In this document: positions 52,295 to 61,921 of the stretch, piece by piece
How positions within the stretch are numbered: position 1 is the first letter of the stretch
Layout of the letters: each line of letters opens with the position of its first letter
From: Microcoleus sp. EPA2
GTDB taxonomy: Bacteria > Cyanobacteriota > Cyanobacteriia > Cyanobacteriales > Microcoleaceae
Direction of reading: 5' to 3'
Length of the DNA stretch: 64,000 bases
NCBI GenBank assembly: GCA_020882975.1
Contig: JAHRFD010000003.1
Coordinates: 190,944 to 254,943, forward strand
The notes under the pieces: generated by a model
What the model was told of the DNA's origin: nothing
What the model saw: the letters and a program-made list of their open reading frames with translations, nothing else
The model's database searches: none
Position numbers and translations under genes: made by a program

Positions 52295-55129
52295 TCAAAT
52301 TTTGATGTTGCAACTATTAACGATCGGAATAGTAAAGTAAAAAGTAGCGCCTTCTTCCGGCCAAGACTCAACCCAGATCCGTCCGCCGTGGCGTTCAACA
52401 ATTCGCTTACAGATTGCCAAACCTATGCCAGTACCTAAATATTCGCGACGGGAGTGCAAGCGCCCAAAAATGATAAAAATGCGATCGGCATACTCTGGAT
52501 CGATGCCAATGCCGTTATCGCGGACACTGAACAGCCATTCATCATCTTGTATGATAGCAGCAATATGAATTATGGGGACATCTTCGCGGCAGAATTTGAT
52601 GGCATTACCGATCAAATTTTGGAATAATTGCACCAGTTGAAATTCATCTCCCATCACCGTGGGCATCACATCCTTAGTAATAACAGCTTGCTTTTCGGCG
52701 ATCGCAATTTGCAAATTGCACAAACTTTGCTCCACCGCAGCGTTGCAGTCAGCAATTTCAAATTCCTGAGCCCTAGATCCCAATCTCGAATAAGCTAACA
52801 AATCATTAATTAATTGTTGCATTCTGGAGGCACCATCAACAATATGATTAATATATTTATCTGCTTTAGCATCCAAATTACCTTGATAACGCTGAGCCAA
52901 TAATTGAGTGTAACTGGTAACAGCTCTTAGAGGTTCTTGTAAATCGTGGGAAGCCACATAAGCAAATTGTTCTAATTCCTCGTTAGAACGCTTCAAATCT
53001 TCTGTAATTTGCAGCATTTGCTGCTCTACTTCTTTGCGGTCTGTAATATTGTAAACCAAGGCACAGGAAGACAGCATACAACCCAATTCATCCATAACCG
53101 GACTGGTAGAAATATAAGTCCAAACATCTTTACCATCCTTACTCTTAAGCTTAGATTCGTGTTTTTCACTAATTCCCTGTTTGCGCCGCTCCATATATTG
53201 GCTAGTTAGCTGTTGTTCCTGTTCGTCCATGAAATCAAAAATCCGCCTTCCCAACATTTCTGACTCTGTATAACCGAGCATTCGGGCCATGGCATGGTTG
53301 ACGTAAGTAGTGCGAGCATTGCTGTCAATTACCCAAATACCTTCTTCAGCTAATTCCACTATTTGTCTGTATCGAAATTCACTTTCCTGTAACGCTCTTT
53401 CCGTTAGTTTACGCTCAGTGATATCTTTCATAAAACAATGGTGTCCGTTAAAGATCCCTTGTTCGTCATAAGCTTTTACCATGGTGATTTGGTTGTAAAA
53501 AAACAAGCCATCTTTCCGCACACCTCTAGCTTCAACTTCTACTTTTCCAGAAATCAGCATTTCCCGCTCGGCTAACATCAACATCTCAACATCGTCAGGA
53601 TGTACAATCTGCTTCCCTGCCATCCCAATCATTTCTTCTGGTTCGTAGCCAAATTTATGAGCGTAAGCGCGGTTAACACTCAAGTAGCGTCCCTCAATAT
53701 CCAGCCTCCCAATACCTTCCACGGCATTTTGCATAGCAGTATTCAGTTCCCGCACCTCTTTTTCAGCTTGCTTGCGTGCAGTAATATCCTGACCAATACC
53801 CAAAAAACCGTTAATATTTCCCTCGCTGTCATATAAAGCAGTAACCGATAGCAGCACCGGAAACCCCGAACCGTCTTTGCGAATATAAGTCCATTCATTC
53901 TCGTCAGCAATTCCCCGAATGGGTAAGGTCACAAAAACCTCAAATCCCGGCTCTATTTTTACTCCCAATTCTTGAGAAAGAACTTCAGCTCTCTGCTCCA
54001 CCTCCACAGGATCGTGAATTATTGCTGGTGTTAATTTACCCACAACTTCCTCTACGGAATAGCCTAAAAGTTGCTGAGCTGCCCGATTAAATGTTTTAAT
54101 TACACCGTCGGCATCTGTGGAAATAATTGTGTAATTAGCGCTGTTAAGAATCGCCTTTTGTAGTTGGGTTAATTCCAACAAAGCTGTCGATATTTGTTGA
54201 CGTTCGGCGATTTCTATTTGCAATTGTTGGTTGGCAATTTCTATCTCATTAGTGCGCTGAGTAACTCGACGCTCCAAACTTTCATTTAGCAGTCGATTTT
54301 CCTCTTCTATTTGCTTGCGTTCTGTAAGATCGGTAATAGTACCAACATAACCTTTAACCTCCCCATTCTCGTCGATTTGCCCGACAGCTTGACCAAATAC
54401 CCACCGGACACTATCGTTATCAAGATTTTGAAAACGGTACTCAGATTTAAAGGGCAATTTCTCCTGGGCAGCCCGATACCATTCACTAAAAACGCGCTGA
54501 CGGTCGTCAGCATGAATACTTTTTACCCACCCTGTTCCGAAAGCTTCTTCGCAGGTAATTCCAGCAATTTGACACCAGCGTTCGTTGACGTATAAACAAT
54601 TTCCTAAAGCATCAGTATAAAATATTCCCACCGGCGAAACTTCAGTTAAAATTTGATACCTAGCTTCACTTTTTCGACGTTCAGCTATTTCTATTTGTAG
54701 TCTGTGATTAATTATCTCTAATTGAGTGGGACTGGGGAGAGCTAATGCTTGGGGAATTAAAGGAATTAATATGAAAGCGGTGTAAGCAGAAATAGCTGCG
54801 GTAATTAGTTTCAAGATGCCAAACAGCCAATAAACAGGATACCACAGCGTCCAAACTGCCATCACATGAGTAGTGCCACAGGAGATAATAAAGGCTCCAA
54901 ACAGCCAAAAAATGTTACGAAAGGGCAAGTCTTGTCGCTGGTGGACAACATAAAGCAGCGATAGAGGTATGGAGTAATAGGCGAAGGCAATCAGCGAATC
55001 AGAGACTATGTGGAGTCCGACTAAATCTCGCTGCCACAGGTAACAGTGGCCATGAGGAATATACTTCCCGGTGAATAACAGGTTATTTAAAAAATTCCAG
55101 AGCATAAGGTGCGATTTACAGACAATCAA
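52295..55129 (-). CDS. Ethylene-receptor (ETR1)-like multi-PAS histidine kinase
   Basis: A 944-aa membrane kinase. The N-terminal three-helix domain (about 40-125) aligns with the plant ETR1 ethylene-binding domain. With a constant offset of 19, ETR1 D25, Y32, P36, C65 and H69 correspond to D44, Y51, P55, C84 and H88 here (SDSLIAFAYYSIPL, ISCGTTHVMAVWTLW). C65 and H69 hold the copper that binds ethylene. A HGHCYLWQ segment precedes it, as in Synechocystis SynEtr1. Then a coiled coil, about four PAS domains, and a kinase with H box FAYVASHDLQEPLRAVTSY, the type found in bacteriophytochromes. The ATG at 55105 is an alternative start. First gene of the leftward block. Confidence 0.9.
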   Translation of the reverse strand: MIVCKSHLMLWNFLNNLLFTGKYIPHGHCYLWQRDLVGLHIVSDSLIAFAYYSIPLSLLYVVHQRQDLPFRNIFWLFGAFIISCGTTHVMAVWTLWYPVYWLFGILKLITAAISAYTAFILIPLIPQALALPSPTQLEIINHRLQIEIAERRKSEARYQILTEVSPVGIFYTDALGNCLYVNERWCQIAGITCEEAFGTGWVKSIHADDRQRVFSEWYRAAQEKLPFKSEYRFQNLDNDSVRWVFGQAVGQIDENGEVKGYVGTITDLTERKQIEEENRLLNESLERRVTQRTNEIEIANQQLQIEIAERQQISTALLELTQLQKAILNSANYTIISTDADGVIKTFNRAAQQLLGYSVEEVVGKLTPAIIHDPVEVEQRAEVLSQELGVKIEPGFEVFVTLPIRGIADENEWTYIRKDGSGFPVLLSVTALYDSEGNINGFLGIGQDITARKQAEKEVRELNTAMQNAVEGIGRLDIEGRYLSVNRAYAHKFGYEPEEMIGMAGKQIVHPDDVEMLMLAEREMLISGKVEVEARGVRKDGLFFYNQITMVKAYDEQGIFNGHHCFMKDITERKLTERALQESEFRYRQIVELAEEGIWVIDSNARTTYVNHAMARMLGYTESEMLGRRIFDFMDEQEQQLTSQYMERRKQGISEKHESKLKSKDGKDVWTYISTSPVMDELGCMLSSCALVYNITDRKEVEQQMLQITEDLKRSNEELEQFAYVASHDLQEPLRAVTSYTQLLAQRYQGNLDAKADKYINHIVDGASRMQQLINDLLAYSRLGSRAQEFEIADCNAAVEQSLCNLQIAIAEKQAVITKDVMPTVMGDEFQLVQLFQNLIGNAIKFCREDVPIIHIAAIIQDDEWLFSVRDNGIGIDPEYADRIFIIFGRLHSRREYLGTGIGLAICKRIVERHGGRIWVESWPEEGATFYFTIPIVNSCNIKI

Positions 55130-55240
55130 TAGAATAAAACCGGCTCTGACCCATAACCTATAACTTATCTCAAATTTTGGAGGTCGATCGGCGGTTTCAA
55201 CCCAGATTCCGCACCCCCCAACGGGCAGCGTACACTGCTA

Positions 55241-55684
55241 TTGCCGATAAAAATGAATATTGTAGAAGACAGCAACGAAGACTTTGAGGCACTACAACGA
55301 TTTTTGCGGCGATCGCCCAAAGTGGTTCCCATCCAGCGGTGCGTCAATGGCGAACAGGCATTGGCGTTTCTTTATCGAACTGGTAGCTATGTCGATCCTG
55401 AAAATGCGCCCCGTCCTGGTATGATAGTGCTCGATCTAAATCTCCCTGGCAGCGATGGACGGGAAGTATTGCGCCTGGTTAAACAAGATAAGACCCTGAA
55501 AACCATTCCGGTCGTAGTCTTTACAACTTCCAACAATCCAAAAGATATCGAAGACTGCTACCAATACGGTGTCAACAGCTACATAATTAAACCTATCAAC
55601 TTTGCTCAACTGAAACGAGAGGTGCAACTGCTCGTAGATTATTGGTTTGAAGTGACAACGCTGCCCGATCGCCTAGAGAAGTAA
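55241..55684 (+). CDS. Rcp1-like single-domain response regulator
   Basis: A 147-aa receiver starting at TTG 55241 or ATG 55253. Acidic residues in NIVEDSNEDFE, D65 (MIVLDLNLPGSDGREVL), Thr in VFTTSNNPKDI, Lys in IIKPINFAQ. The N-terminus looks slightly clipped compared with other Rcp1 proteins, so the first strand may begin further upstream. It lies 12 bp before the next kinase, which is probably its partner. Confidence 0.88.
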   Translation: MPIKMNIVEDSNEDFEALQRFLRRSPKVVPIQRCVNGEQALAFLYRTGSYVDPENAPRPGMIVLDLNLPGSDGREVLRLVKQDKTLKTIPVVVFTTSNNPKDIEDCYQYGVNSYIIKPINFAQLKREVQLLVDYWFEVTTLPDRLEK

Positions 55685-55696
55685 TTAATAGTAATC

Positions 55697-58600
55697 ATGG
55701 GTCAACTCTCGCGCACTATTTTAATTGTGGATGATTCTCCTGAAGACCGGGAACTCTATCGTCGCTATCTGCTGCGCGATCGAGATTACTCTTACACGAT
55801 TCTAGAAGCAGGTCTGGGGCGCATCGGGCTAGAGCTGTGGCAGCAACATCAACCGGATGCCCTATTGCTTGATTACCGATTACCCGACCTGGATGGACTG
55901 GAATTTCTGGTCCAACTGCAATCCTTCACGCAGCAGCCGTACTTACCAGTGATTGTGGTGACGGGGCAAGGCAATGAGGCGATCGCGGTGCAAGTGATGA
56001 AATCAGGAGCACAAGATTATCTGGTCAAGGAGCACATTACGACCGCGGGGTTGCATCTGGCAGTGAATGGGGCGATCGCTAAAGTACAGCTTCACACCCA
56101 ACTGCAACAGTCCCTCGAACGAGAGCGCTTAATCTCCCAGATTACCCGGAAGATACATCAAACTCTGGATCTGGAGGAAATTCTGCAAACGACGGTGAGG
56201 GAGGTGCAACAATTTCTGCACACCGATCGCGTTCTGTTTTTTCGGCTAGAACCAGATGGCAACGGGACGGTGGTGGCAGAATCAGTGGGGTCAGAGTGGC
56301 GATCGCTGCTCTCCTCCACCATGTACGATCCCTGCCTCGCTGAGAAGTACCTCAGATTCAGCCGATCGCAATCAATAACCCATGATCCCGCCTTTGCCGA
56401 AGATTATGTCAAACGCTATCGTCAGGGTCAGGTAACGGCGATCGCTGATATTCAGGATGGCAGCATCGATCCTTGCCACGTTGAATTGTTGGCTCAGTTT
56501 CAAGTGAAAGCCAATCTAGTCGTACCCATTCTGCACGGCGATCGGTTCTGGGGGTTGCTGATTGCCCATCACTGTGCTGCACCGCGATCGTGGCAGCCCC
56601 TAGAAATTGACCTGCTCCAAGAACTGGCAACTCAGGTGAGCATCGCCCTGCGGCAAGCGGAACTTTACCAGCAGGCACAGTATGAATTAATTGAACGCCA
56701 ACGGGTAGAAGCAGAACTACGAGAGAGCACAGAACAGCTAAACTTGGCATTGCAAGCCTCTCGCATGGGAAGGTGGAACTGGAATATCCAGACCGGAAAA
56801 ATTTTATGGTCAGAGAACCTGGAAGCCTTATTTGGACTGCAACCAGGAGAATTTGACGGCTCCTATGAGATGTTTGTGGCTCGGCTGCACCCGGACGATC
56901 GCGATCGTGTTGTGGCAAACATCAATCATACTATCGCCACCGGAGAAGATTATGACATTGAATTTCGGGTGGTATATCCTAACGGCACTATTCGCTGGAC
57001 ACTCACTCAGGGAAAAGTGTTTTATGACCAGAACGGACAGCCGATGCGGATGGCGGGCATGGATCTCGATATCACGGAACGCAAACGGATCGCCGATGTG
57101 CTGCAAGAAAGTGAAGAACGCTTCCGTCAGTTGGCCGAAAATATTGATGCGGTGTTCTGGTTCAAAGAGATGCCCGAAGACCGAGTGTGCTATGTCAGTC
57201 CTGCCTATGAACGCCTGTGGAAGCTGAACCCGCAGGAATTATATGACGATCGACAAGCCTGGATCGATTATATTCATCCAGACGATCGGGAATGGACTGC
57301 CAGAGCGTTTCAGGAAAAAGCAGCCACAGGTCAATTTGATGAAGAGTACCGTCTTGTCTTGGCCGATGGCAGTATTCGTTGGGTGCACGATCGCTGTTTT
57401 CCGCTCCGAGACGGGGCAGGAGAGATTTATCGGTTTGCCGGGATTGCCGAAGACATCACCGATCGTAAACAAGCCCAAGAAGCGTTGCGACAGAGTGAAG
57501 AATTCAAGAATCGGATGTTAGAGAGCAGTCCAGACTGCATCAAGGTACTAAACCTGGATGGACAGCTCCTTTATATGAATACGGGTGGGGTGTGTTTGCT
57601 GGAAATTGATGACATCGCTCCTTACCTGAATTCCGAATGGCTCTGCTTTTGGGATGGCGACCATCGGCAACAGGCAGAGCAAGCATTTGCCGCGGCCGCA
57701 TCAGGCGAAGTCTACCTCTTTCGCGGCTACTGTCCAACCGCCAAAGGCACGCCGAAATGGTGGGAAGTGATCCTGAGCCCAATTTTGGATGCCTCTGGGC
57801 TGGTGGAACGAGTCCTGGCGATTTCACGGGATATCACCGATCGCCAGCAGGCTGAAATCGAACGCGATCGCCTGTTTGAACTGGAGCAAGCGGCCAGAGC
57901 AGAAGCCGAACGAGCCAATCGGATCAAAGATGACTTTCTAACCGTTCTCTCCCACGAGTTGCGATCGCCCCTGAATCCAATTTTGGGTTGGGCAAAACTG
58001 CTGCAAACTCGCAATTTCGATCCTGCTAAAACCTCCCAAGCACTGGCAACGATTGAACGTAATGCCAAACTGCAAGCCAAACTGATTGATGACTTGCTCG
58101 ACATTGCCAAAGTTTTGCGTGGCAAACTCAGCATAGATACGGTTCCCGTCAATCTGACATTTATCATTGAATCGGCGATCGACACCGTGAGGGCAGCAGC
58201 CGTCGCCAAATCAATCCTGATTCATCCGGTGCTCCCCAAAATTGGGCTGGTGTCTGGGGATGCGACTCGACTCCAGCAAGTGGTTTGGAACCTGCTGTCT
58301 AACGCGATCAAATTTACCCCCAACCAGGGACAGGTAGACATTCGGCTGGAGCAAATCGACAACCAGGCACAAATTACAGTCAGCGACACGGGTAAAGGCA
58401 TTCACCCTGACTTTCTACCGTATATCTTTGAGTCATTTCGGCAAGAAGATGCTTCAACCACCCGTAAGTATGGCGGGCTAGGGTTGGGGTTAACGATCGT
58501 CCGTCAGTTAGTGGAAGCGCACGGCGGCACGATCGTGGCAGATAGCCCCGGTAAAGGGTTGGGAGCCACGTTTACGGTGCTGTTGCCCTTGCTGAATGTT

Positions 58601-59020
58601 GAGCCGGAAAACAACCAGACAGGCGATTTGCCACAACAAATCTTGGATCTCACAGGAATTCGAGTCCTGGCAGTGGATGATGAACTTGATACCCGCGAGC
58701 TATTAACCGCATTGCTGACCCAATATGGAGCAGAAGTGCTGACAGTTGCCTCTGTGGCAGAAGTGCTGACAAGCCTGAAATCCTTTCAACCCGACGTGCT
58801 CGTCAGCGATATTGGAATGCCCGAAGTCGATGGCTATACCCTAATCCAACAGATCCGCGCTCTACCACCCGAACAAGGGGGACAGTTGCCGGCGATCGCC
58901 TTGACAGCCTATGCCACAGAAGACGATCGCCAGCGAGCGATCGCCAGTGGCTATCAACAGCACCTGATCAAACCCCTGGAGCCTGAACAGTTAGCTGAAG
59001 CTATAGTAGCCCTCACGTAG
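55697..59020 (+). CDS. Hybrid kinase REC-CBCR-like GAF-PAS(3)-HK-REC
   Basis: An 1107-aa soluble kinase. Receiver 1-125 (D59 in LLLDYRLPDLDGLE); GAF about 150-320; PAS about 345-470, 475-595, 605-725; H box H753 ([17 protein letters not shown]), N box LLSNAIKF, G boxes DTGKGIH and GLGLGLTIV; C-terminal receiver (VLVSDIGMPEVDGY). The GAF has the cyanobacteriochrome bilin-site pattern DPCH (C260-H261) followed by FQVKANLVVPIL. Residues 211-233 contain both DPCL (C213) and DPAF (A232); the latter sits 28 residues before C260, the usual DXCF distance. So it is a candidate light sensor with an altered second-cysteine region. No in-frame damage is seen. Confidence 0.88.
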   Translation: MGQLSRTILIVDDSPEDRELYRRYLLRDRDYSYTILEAGLGRIGLELWQQHQPDALLLDYRLPDLDGLEFLVQLQSFTQQPYLPVIVVTGQGNEAIAVQVMKSGAQDYLVKEHITTAGLHLAVNGAIAKVQLHTQLQQSLERERLISQITRKIHQTLDLEEILQTTVREVQQFLHTDRVLFFRLEPDGNGTVVAESVGSEWRSLLSSTMYDPCLAEKYLRFSRSQSITHDPAFAEDYVKRYRQGQVTAIADIQDGSIDPCHVELLAQFQVKANLVVPILHGDRFWGLLIAHHCAAPRSWQPLEIDLLQELATQVSIALRQAELYQQAQYELIERQRVEAELRESTEQLNLALQASRMGRWNWNIQTGKILWSENLEALFGLQPGEFDGSYEMFVARLHPDDRDRVVANINHTIATGEDYDIEFRVVYPNGTIRWTLTQGKVFYDQNGQPMRMAGMDLDITERKRIADVLQESEERFRQLAENIDAVFWFKEMPEDRVCYVSPAYERLWKLNPQELYDDRQAWIDYIHPDDREWTARAFQEKAATGQFDEEYRLVLADGSIRWVHDRCFPLRDGAGEIYRFAGIAEDITDRKQAQEALRQSEEFKNRMLESSPDCIKVLNLDGQLLYMNTGGVCLLEIDDIAPYLNSEWLCFWDGDHRQQAEQAFAAAASGEVYLFRGYCPTAKGTPKWWEVILSPILDASGLVERVLAISRDITDRQQAEIERDRLFELEQAARAEAERANRIKDDFLTVLSHELRSPLNPILGWAKLLQTRNFDPAKTSQALATIERNAKLQAKLIDDLLDIAKVLRGKLSIDTVPVNLTFIIESAIDTVRAAAVAKSILIHPVLPKIGLVSGDATRLQQVVWNLLSNAIKFTPNQGQVDIRLEQIDNQAQITVSDTGKGIHPDFLPYIFESFRQEDASTTRKYGGLGLGLTIVRQLVEAHGGTIVADSPGKGLGATFTVLLPLLNVEPENNQTGDLPQQILDLTGIRVLAVDDELDTRELLTALLTQYGAEVLTVASVAEVLTSLKSFQPDVLVSDIGMPEVDGYTLIQQIRALPPEQGGQLPAIALTAYATEDDRQRAIASGYQQHLIKPLEPEQLAEAIVALT

Positions 59021-59072
59021 GGGCGGTGCCAAGAGTGCCCGCCCTCACAGGCGCCGCACAGCACCGTGCATT

Positions 59073-59262
59073 GGTGTCAACTTAAGGCTGAAATCCTTGA
59101 TAAATCTGGTTTTTATGCCAAGTCTAGATCCCCCTAAATCCCCCTTAAAAAGGGGGACTTTGATCAGACTCTTGTCCCCCCCTTCTTAAGGGGGGCTAGG
59201 GGGGATCTGGCCTTAATCGTCAAACAACAGTCTCTGAGTGCGTTTGACGTTAAGTTGACACC
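59073..59262. mobile_element. MITE-like element, copy 2 (terminal GGTGTCAACTTAA)
   Basis: A 190-bp relative of 12035-12223 with the same GGTGTCAACTTAAG and TTAAGTTGACACC termini and the same internal C/G-rich palindromes. It lies just after the CBCR-like kinase gene. No coding capacity. Confidence 0.8.
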
Positions 59263-59306
59263 TATGGGCTAAGACCCACCCCTAGCCCCTCCCAGGAGGG
59301 GAACCG

Positions 59307-59440
59307 GATCTAGCTCCCCTCTAGAGAGGGGCTGGGGGTGTGTCCAATCTAGCCCCCCTCGCTTAGAAGGGCTGGGGGTGTGTCCGATCTAGCTCCCCTC
59401 TAGAGAGGGGCTGGGGGTGTGTCCGATCCCTCTAGAGAGG
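59307..59440. repeat. 39-bp tandem palindromic repeat (CCCCTCTAGAGAGGGG)
   Basis: About three units of 39 bp starting near 59307, 59346 and 59386. Each has the palindrome CCCCTCTAGAGAGGGG (the middle one diverged) and CTGGGGGTGTGTCC. Together with the MITE it fills the 520-bp gap before tktA. Confidence 0.8.
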
Positions 59441-59485
59441 ACACCATGCTTTCAAGCTTAAGATAAACGTGGAATCTGCTAGATC

Positions 59486-59519
59486 AAAAAAAAGGGGCAA
59501 AAGCCAGAAGCCCGCCCCC
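59486..59519 (-). terminator. Terminator of transketolase gene
   Basis: Read on the minus strand, GGGGC ... GCCCC (stem with internal GGGCTTCTGGC) is followed by eight T residues. It lies 22 bp after the tktA stop. Confidence 0.75.
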
Positions 59520-59540
59520 AACTCAATTATGCTGTGGCTA

Positions 59541-61556
59541 TTAGCCCAACAGCGCCTGAGCCTTAGCTACGACATTCTCAACGGTGTAGCCAAACTTTTC
59601 TAACACAACGGGGCCTGGTGCAGAAGCGCCGAATGTGTCGATGCTGACGGTATCGCCTTCACCACCCACATAACGTCCCCAACCGAAGCTACAACCAGCT
59701 TCCACTGCCAAGCGTTTTGTAACAGTTTTTGGCAGTACGGATTCGCGGTAAGCTGCATCTTGTGCATCAAACAATTCCCAGCAAGGCATCGAAACTACTC
59801 GCACTTTATTACCAGCGGCGCGCAATTTTTCGGCAGCATCAACGCAGAGGTATGTTTCGCCACCGGTGCCGATTAAAATGATGTCGGGAGTGCCGCCGTC
59901 GTCGGACAAAATGTAAGCGCCTTTGGCTGTTCCTTCGATCGAACTTCCGGCCAAGTTAGGCAAGTTTTGACGAGACAGAGCCATTAATGTTGGAACTTTC
60001 CGGTTTTCAATGGCTACTTTGTAAGCGCCGGATGTTTCATTTCCATCAGCAGGGCGGATCACATACAAATCGGGAATAACGCGCAAAGAAGCGATGGTTT
60101 CTACTGGTTGGTGAGTCGGACCATCTTCGCCCAAGGCTACGGAGTCGTGAGTCATTACATAAATGACACCGGCTTCCGAGAGTGCAGACAGGCGAATTGC
60201 GCCGCGCATATAGTCGGCAAACACCAAGAAAGTAGCGCAGTAAGGAATCAAACCGCCGTGGAGAAGCAAGCCGTTGGCGATCGCCCCCATGCCATGTTCC
60301 CGCACGCCAAACCGGAGGTTACGTCCTTCGTACTGACCTTTTTGGAAGTCTTTTTCACCCTTGAGCAAAGTCATGTTAGAAGAAGCCAAATCAGCGGAAC
60401 CGCCGATCAATTCAGGTAACACGCCAGCCAAAGCATTCAAACATTTTCCAGAATGATTCCGAGTCGAATCTGCCTTATCTTCTGGGTTGTAGGTAGGCAA
60501 AACTTTGTCCCAACCTTCGGGAAGTTTGCCAGCTACAGTGCGCTCGTATTCCGCTGCTTCGGCGGGATATGCTGCTTTGTAAGCATCAAAAGCTTGCTGC
60601 CATTCTTGTTCTGCCTGTGCACCGCGATCGCACGCTTTGCGGAAGTGAGCCAAAGCATCATCAGGAATTACAAACGGCTCATGTTCCCACTTCAAGAAAT
60701 CGCGAGTTGCTTGCACTTCAGCGCCACCCAAAGCAGCACCGTGAGCGCTATAACTATTGCGCTTGTTGGGGGAACCGTAACCAATAATTGTGCGAACTTT
60801 AATCATGGACGGTTTGTCCGTGACTTTCTTAGCTTCTTCGATAGCTTTGTGAACTGCTTCGAGGCTAGTATCTTGGTCTAGAGCGTCATTGTCTACAGTA
60901 ATGACGTGCCAGTTGTAGGCTTCAAAACGCTTGCCGACATCTTCAGTAAAGGCTAAGTTTGTGTCACCTTCGATCGAGATGTGATTGTCATCATAGAGAG
61001 CAATTAATTTACCTAGTCCCAGGTGTCCGGCCAAAGAACAAGCTTCGCCAGAAATACCTTCCATGTGGCAACCATCACCCATAATTACATAGGTGTAGTG
61101 GTCAACAATCGTGTTACCGGGCTTGTTAAATTTAGCTGCGAGGTGAGCTTCTGCCATTGCCAAACCGACGGCGTTAGCAATGCCTTGTCCCAGGGGGCCG
61201 GTAGTAACTTCTACGCCTTCTGTGACGAAGTTTTCTGGGTGTCCCGGTGTTTTCGATTCCCACTGCCGAAATTGCTTGATGTCGTCTAGGCTGACGCTAT
61301 CGTAGCCTGTCAAGTACATGAGGGCGTACTGTAGCATACAGCCGTGGCCGGCGGAGAGGACGAAGCGATCGCGATTGAACCACTTGGGGTTTTTGGGGTT
61401 GAACCGCATAAACCGATCCCACAGCACAAAAGCCATAGGGGCAGCGCCCATCGGCAGTCCAGGATGGCCTGATTTTGCTTTTTCTACCGCATCGATGGCG
61501 AGAAAGCGGATAGAGTTGATGCAGAGTTCTTCGAGTGATTGGGTTGCAACAGCCAT
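59541..61556 (-). CDS. tktA: Transketolase
   Basis: A 671-aa thiamine-diphosphate enzyme of the Calvin cycle and pentose-phosphate pathway that moves two-carbon ketol units between sugar phosphates. The length is standard. Visible features are the N-terminal [21 protein letters not shown], the TPP site [39 protein letters not shown], and the second-domain [16 protein letters not shown] with conserved catalytic Glu in [10 protein letters not shown]. Start is the ATG at 61556. Single gene with its own terminator, divergent from lysS. Confidence 0.97.
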   Translation of the reverse strand: MAVATQSLEELCINSIRFLAIDAVEKAKSGHPGLPMGAAPMAFVLWDRFMRFNPKNPKWFNRDRFVLSAGHGCMLQYALMYLTGYDSVSLDDIKQFRQWESKTPGHPENFVTEGVEVTTGPLGQGIANAVGLAMAEAHLAAKFNKPGNTIVDHYTYVIMGDGCHMEGISGEACSLAGHLGLGKLIALYDDNHISIEGDTNLAFTEDVGKRFEAYNWHVITVDNDALDQDTSLEAVHKAIEEAKKVTDKPSMIKVRTIIGYGSPNKRNSYSAHGAALGGAEVQATRDFLKWEHEPFVIPDDALAHFRKACDRGAQAEQEWQQAFDAYKAAYPAEAAEYERTVAGKLPEGWDKVLPTYNPEDKADSTRNHSGKCLNALAGVLPELIGGSADLASSNMTLLKGEKDFQKGQYEGRNLRFGVREHGMGAIANGLLLHGGLIPYCATFLVFADYMRGAIRLSALSEAGVIYVMTHDSVALGEDGPTHQPVETIASLRVIPDLYVIRPADGNETSGAYKVAIENRKVPTLMALSRQNLPNLAGSSIEGTAKGAYILSDDGGTPDIILIGTGGETYLCVDAAEKLRAAGNKVRVVSMPCWELFDAQDAAYRESVLPKTVTKRLAVEAGCSFGWGRYVGGEGDTVSIDTFGASAPGPVVLEKFGYTVENVVAKAQALLG

Positions 61557-61921
61557 AATTGTGGTTTTGATGTTTATGGAGTGAGTGTGTGTGGTCGATT
61601 CTGGCAGAGGTGCGATGAGTCGAGTTCGATCGACGATCGTCTCTAGTGGTCAGATTCTGTGGAACTGCCGTGAGGCTGCACTACAGATCATCTCACCACT
61701 TGGACTCGATATACAACTTAATTTTTTAATATTTTGCCGTCTTTGTGCTCTTGAGTGTGGGCTGTTGACTGTTGTCTGTTGTCTGTTGACTCGTTACCCA
61801 ACTCTGCCTGGGAATGAGATAAAATCGCTCAAACCATTGCTATTACAGGATTTTTTAAGTTTGTTCTGCCTTCTGCCTTCTTCCTTCTGCTATATTTGCA
61901 ATTTTAATTAGGCAATAACGA
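61557..61921. other. Divergent intergenic region of tktA and lysS
   Basis: Promoters of both genes are expected here. A heptamer-rich patch (TTGACTGTTGTCTGTTGTCTG near 61766, last bases truncated here) resembles the 25.2-kb repeat. No further gene is seen; small open frames (for example 61585-61911) lack support. Confidence 0.5.
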
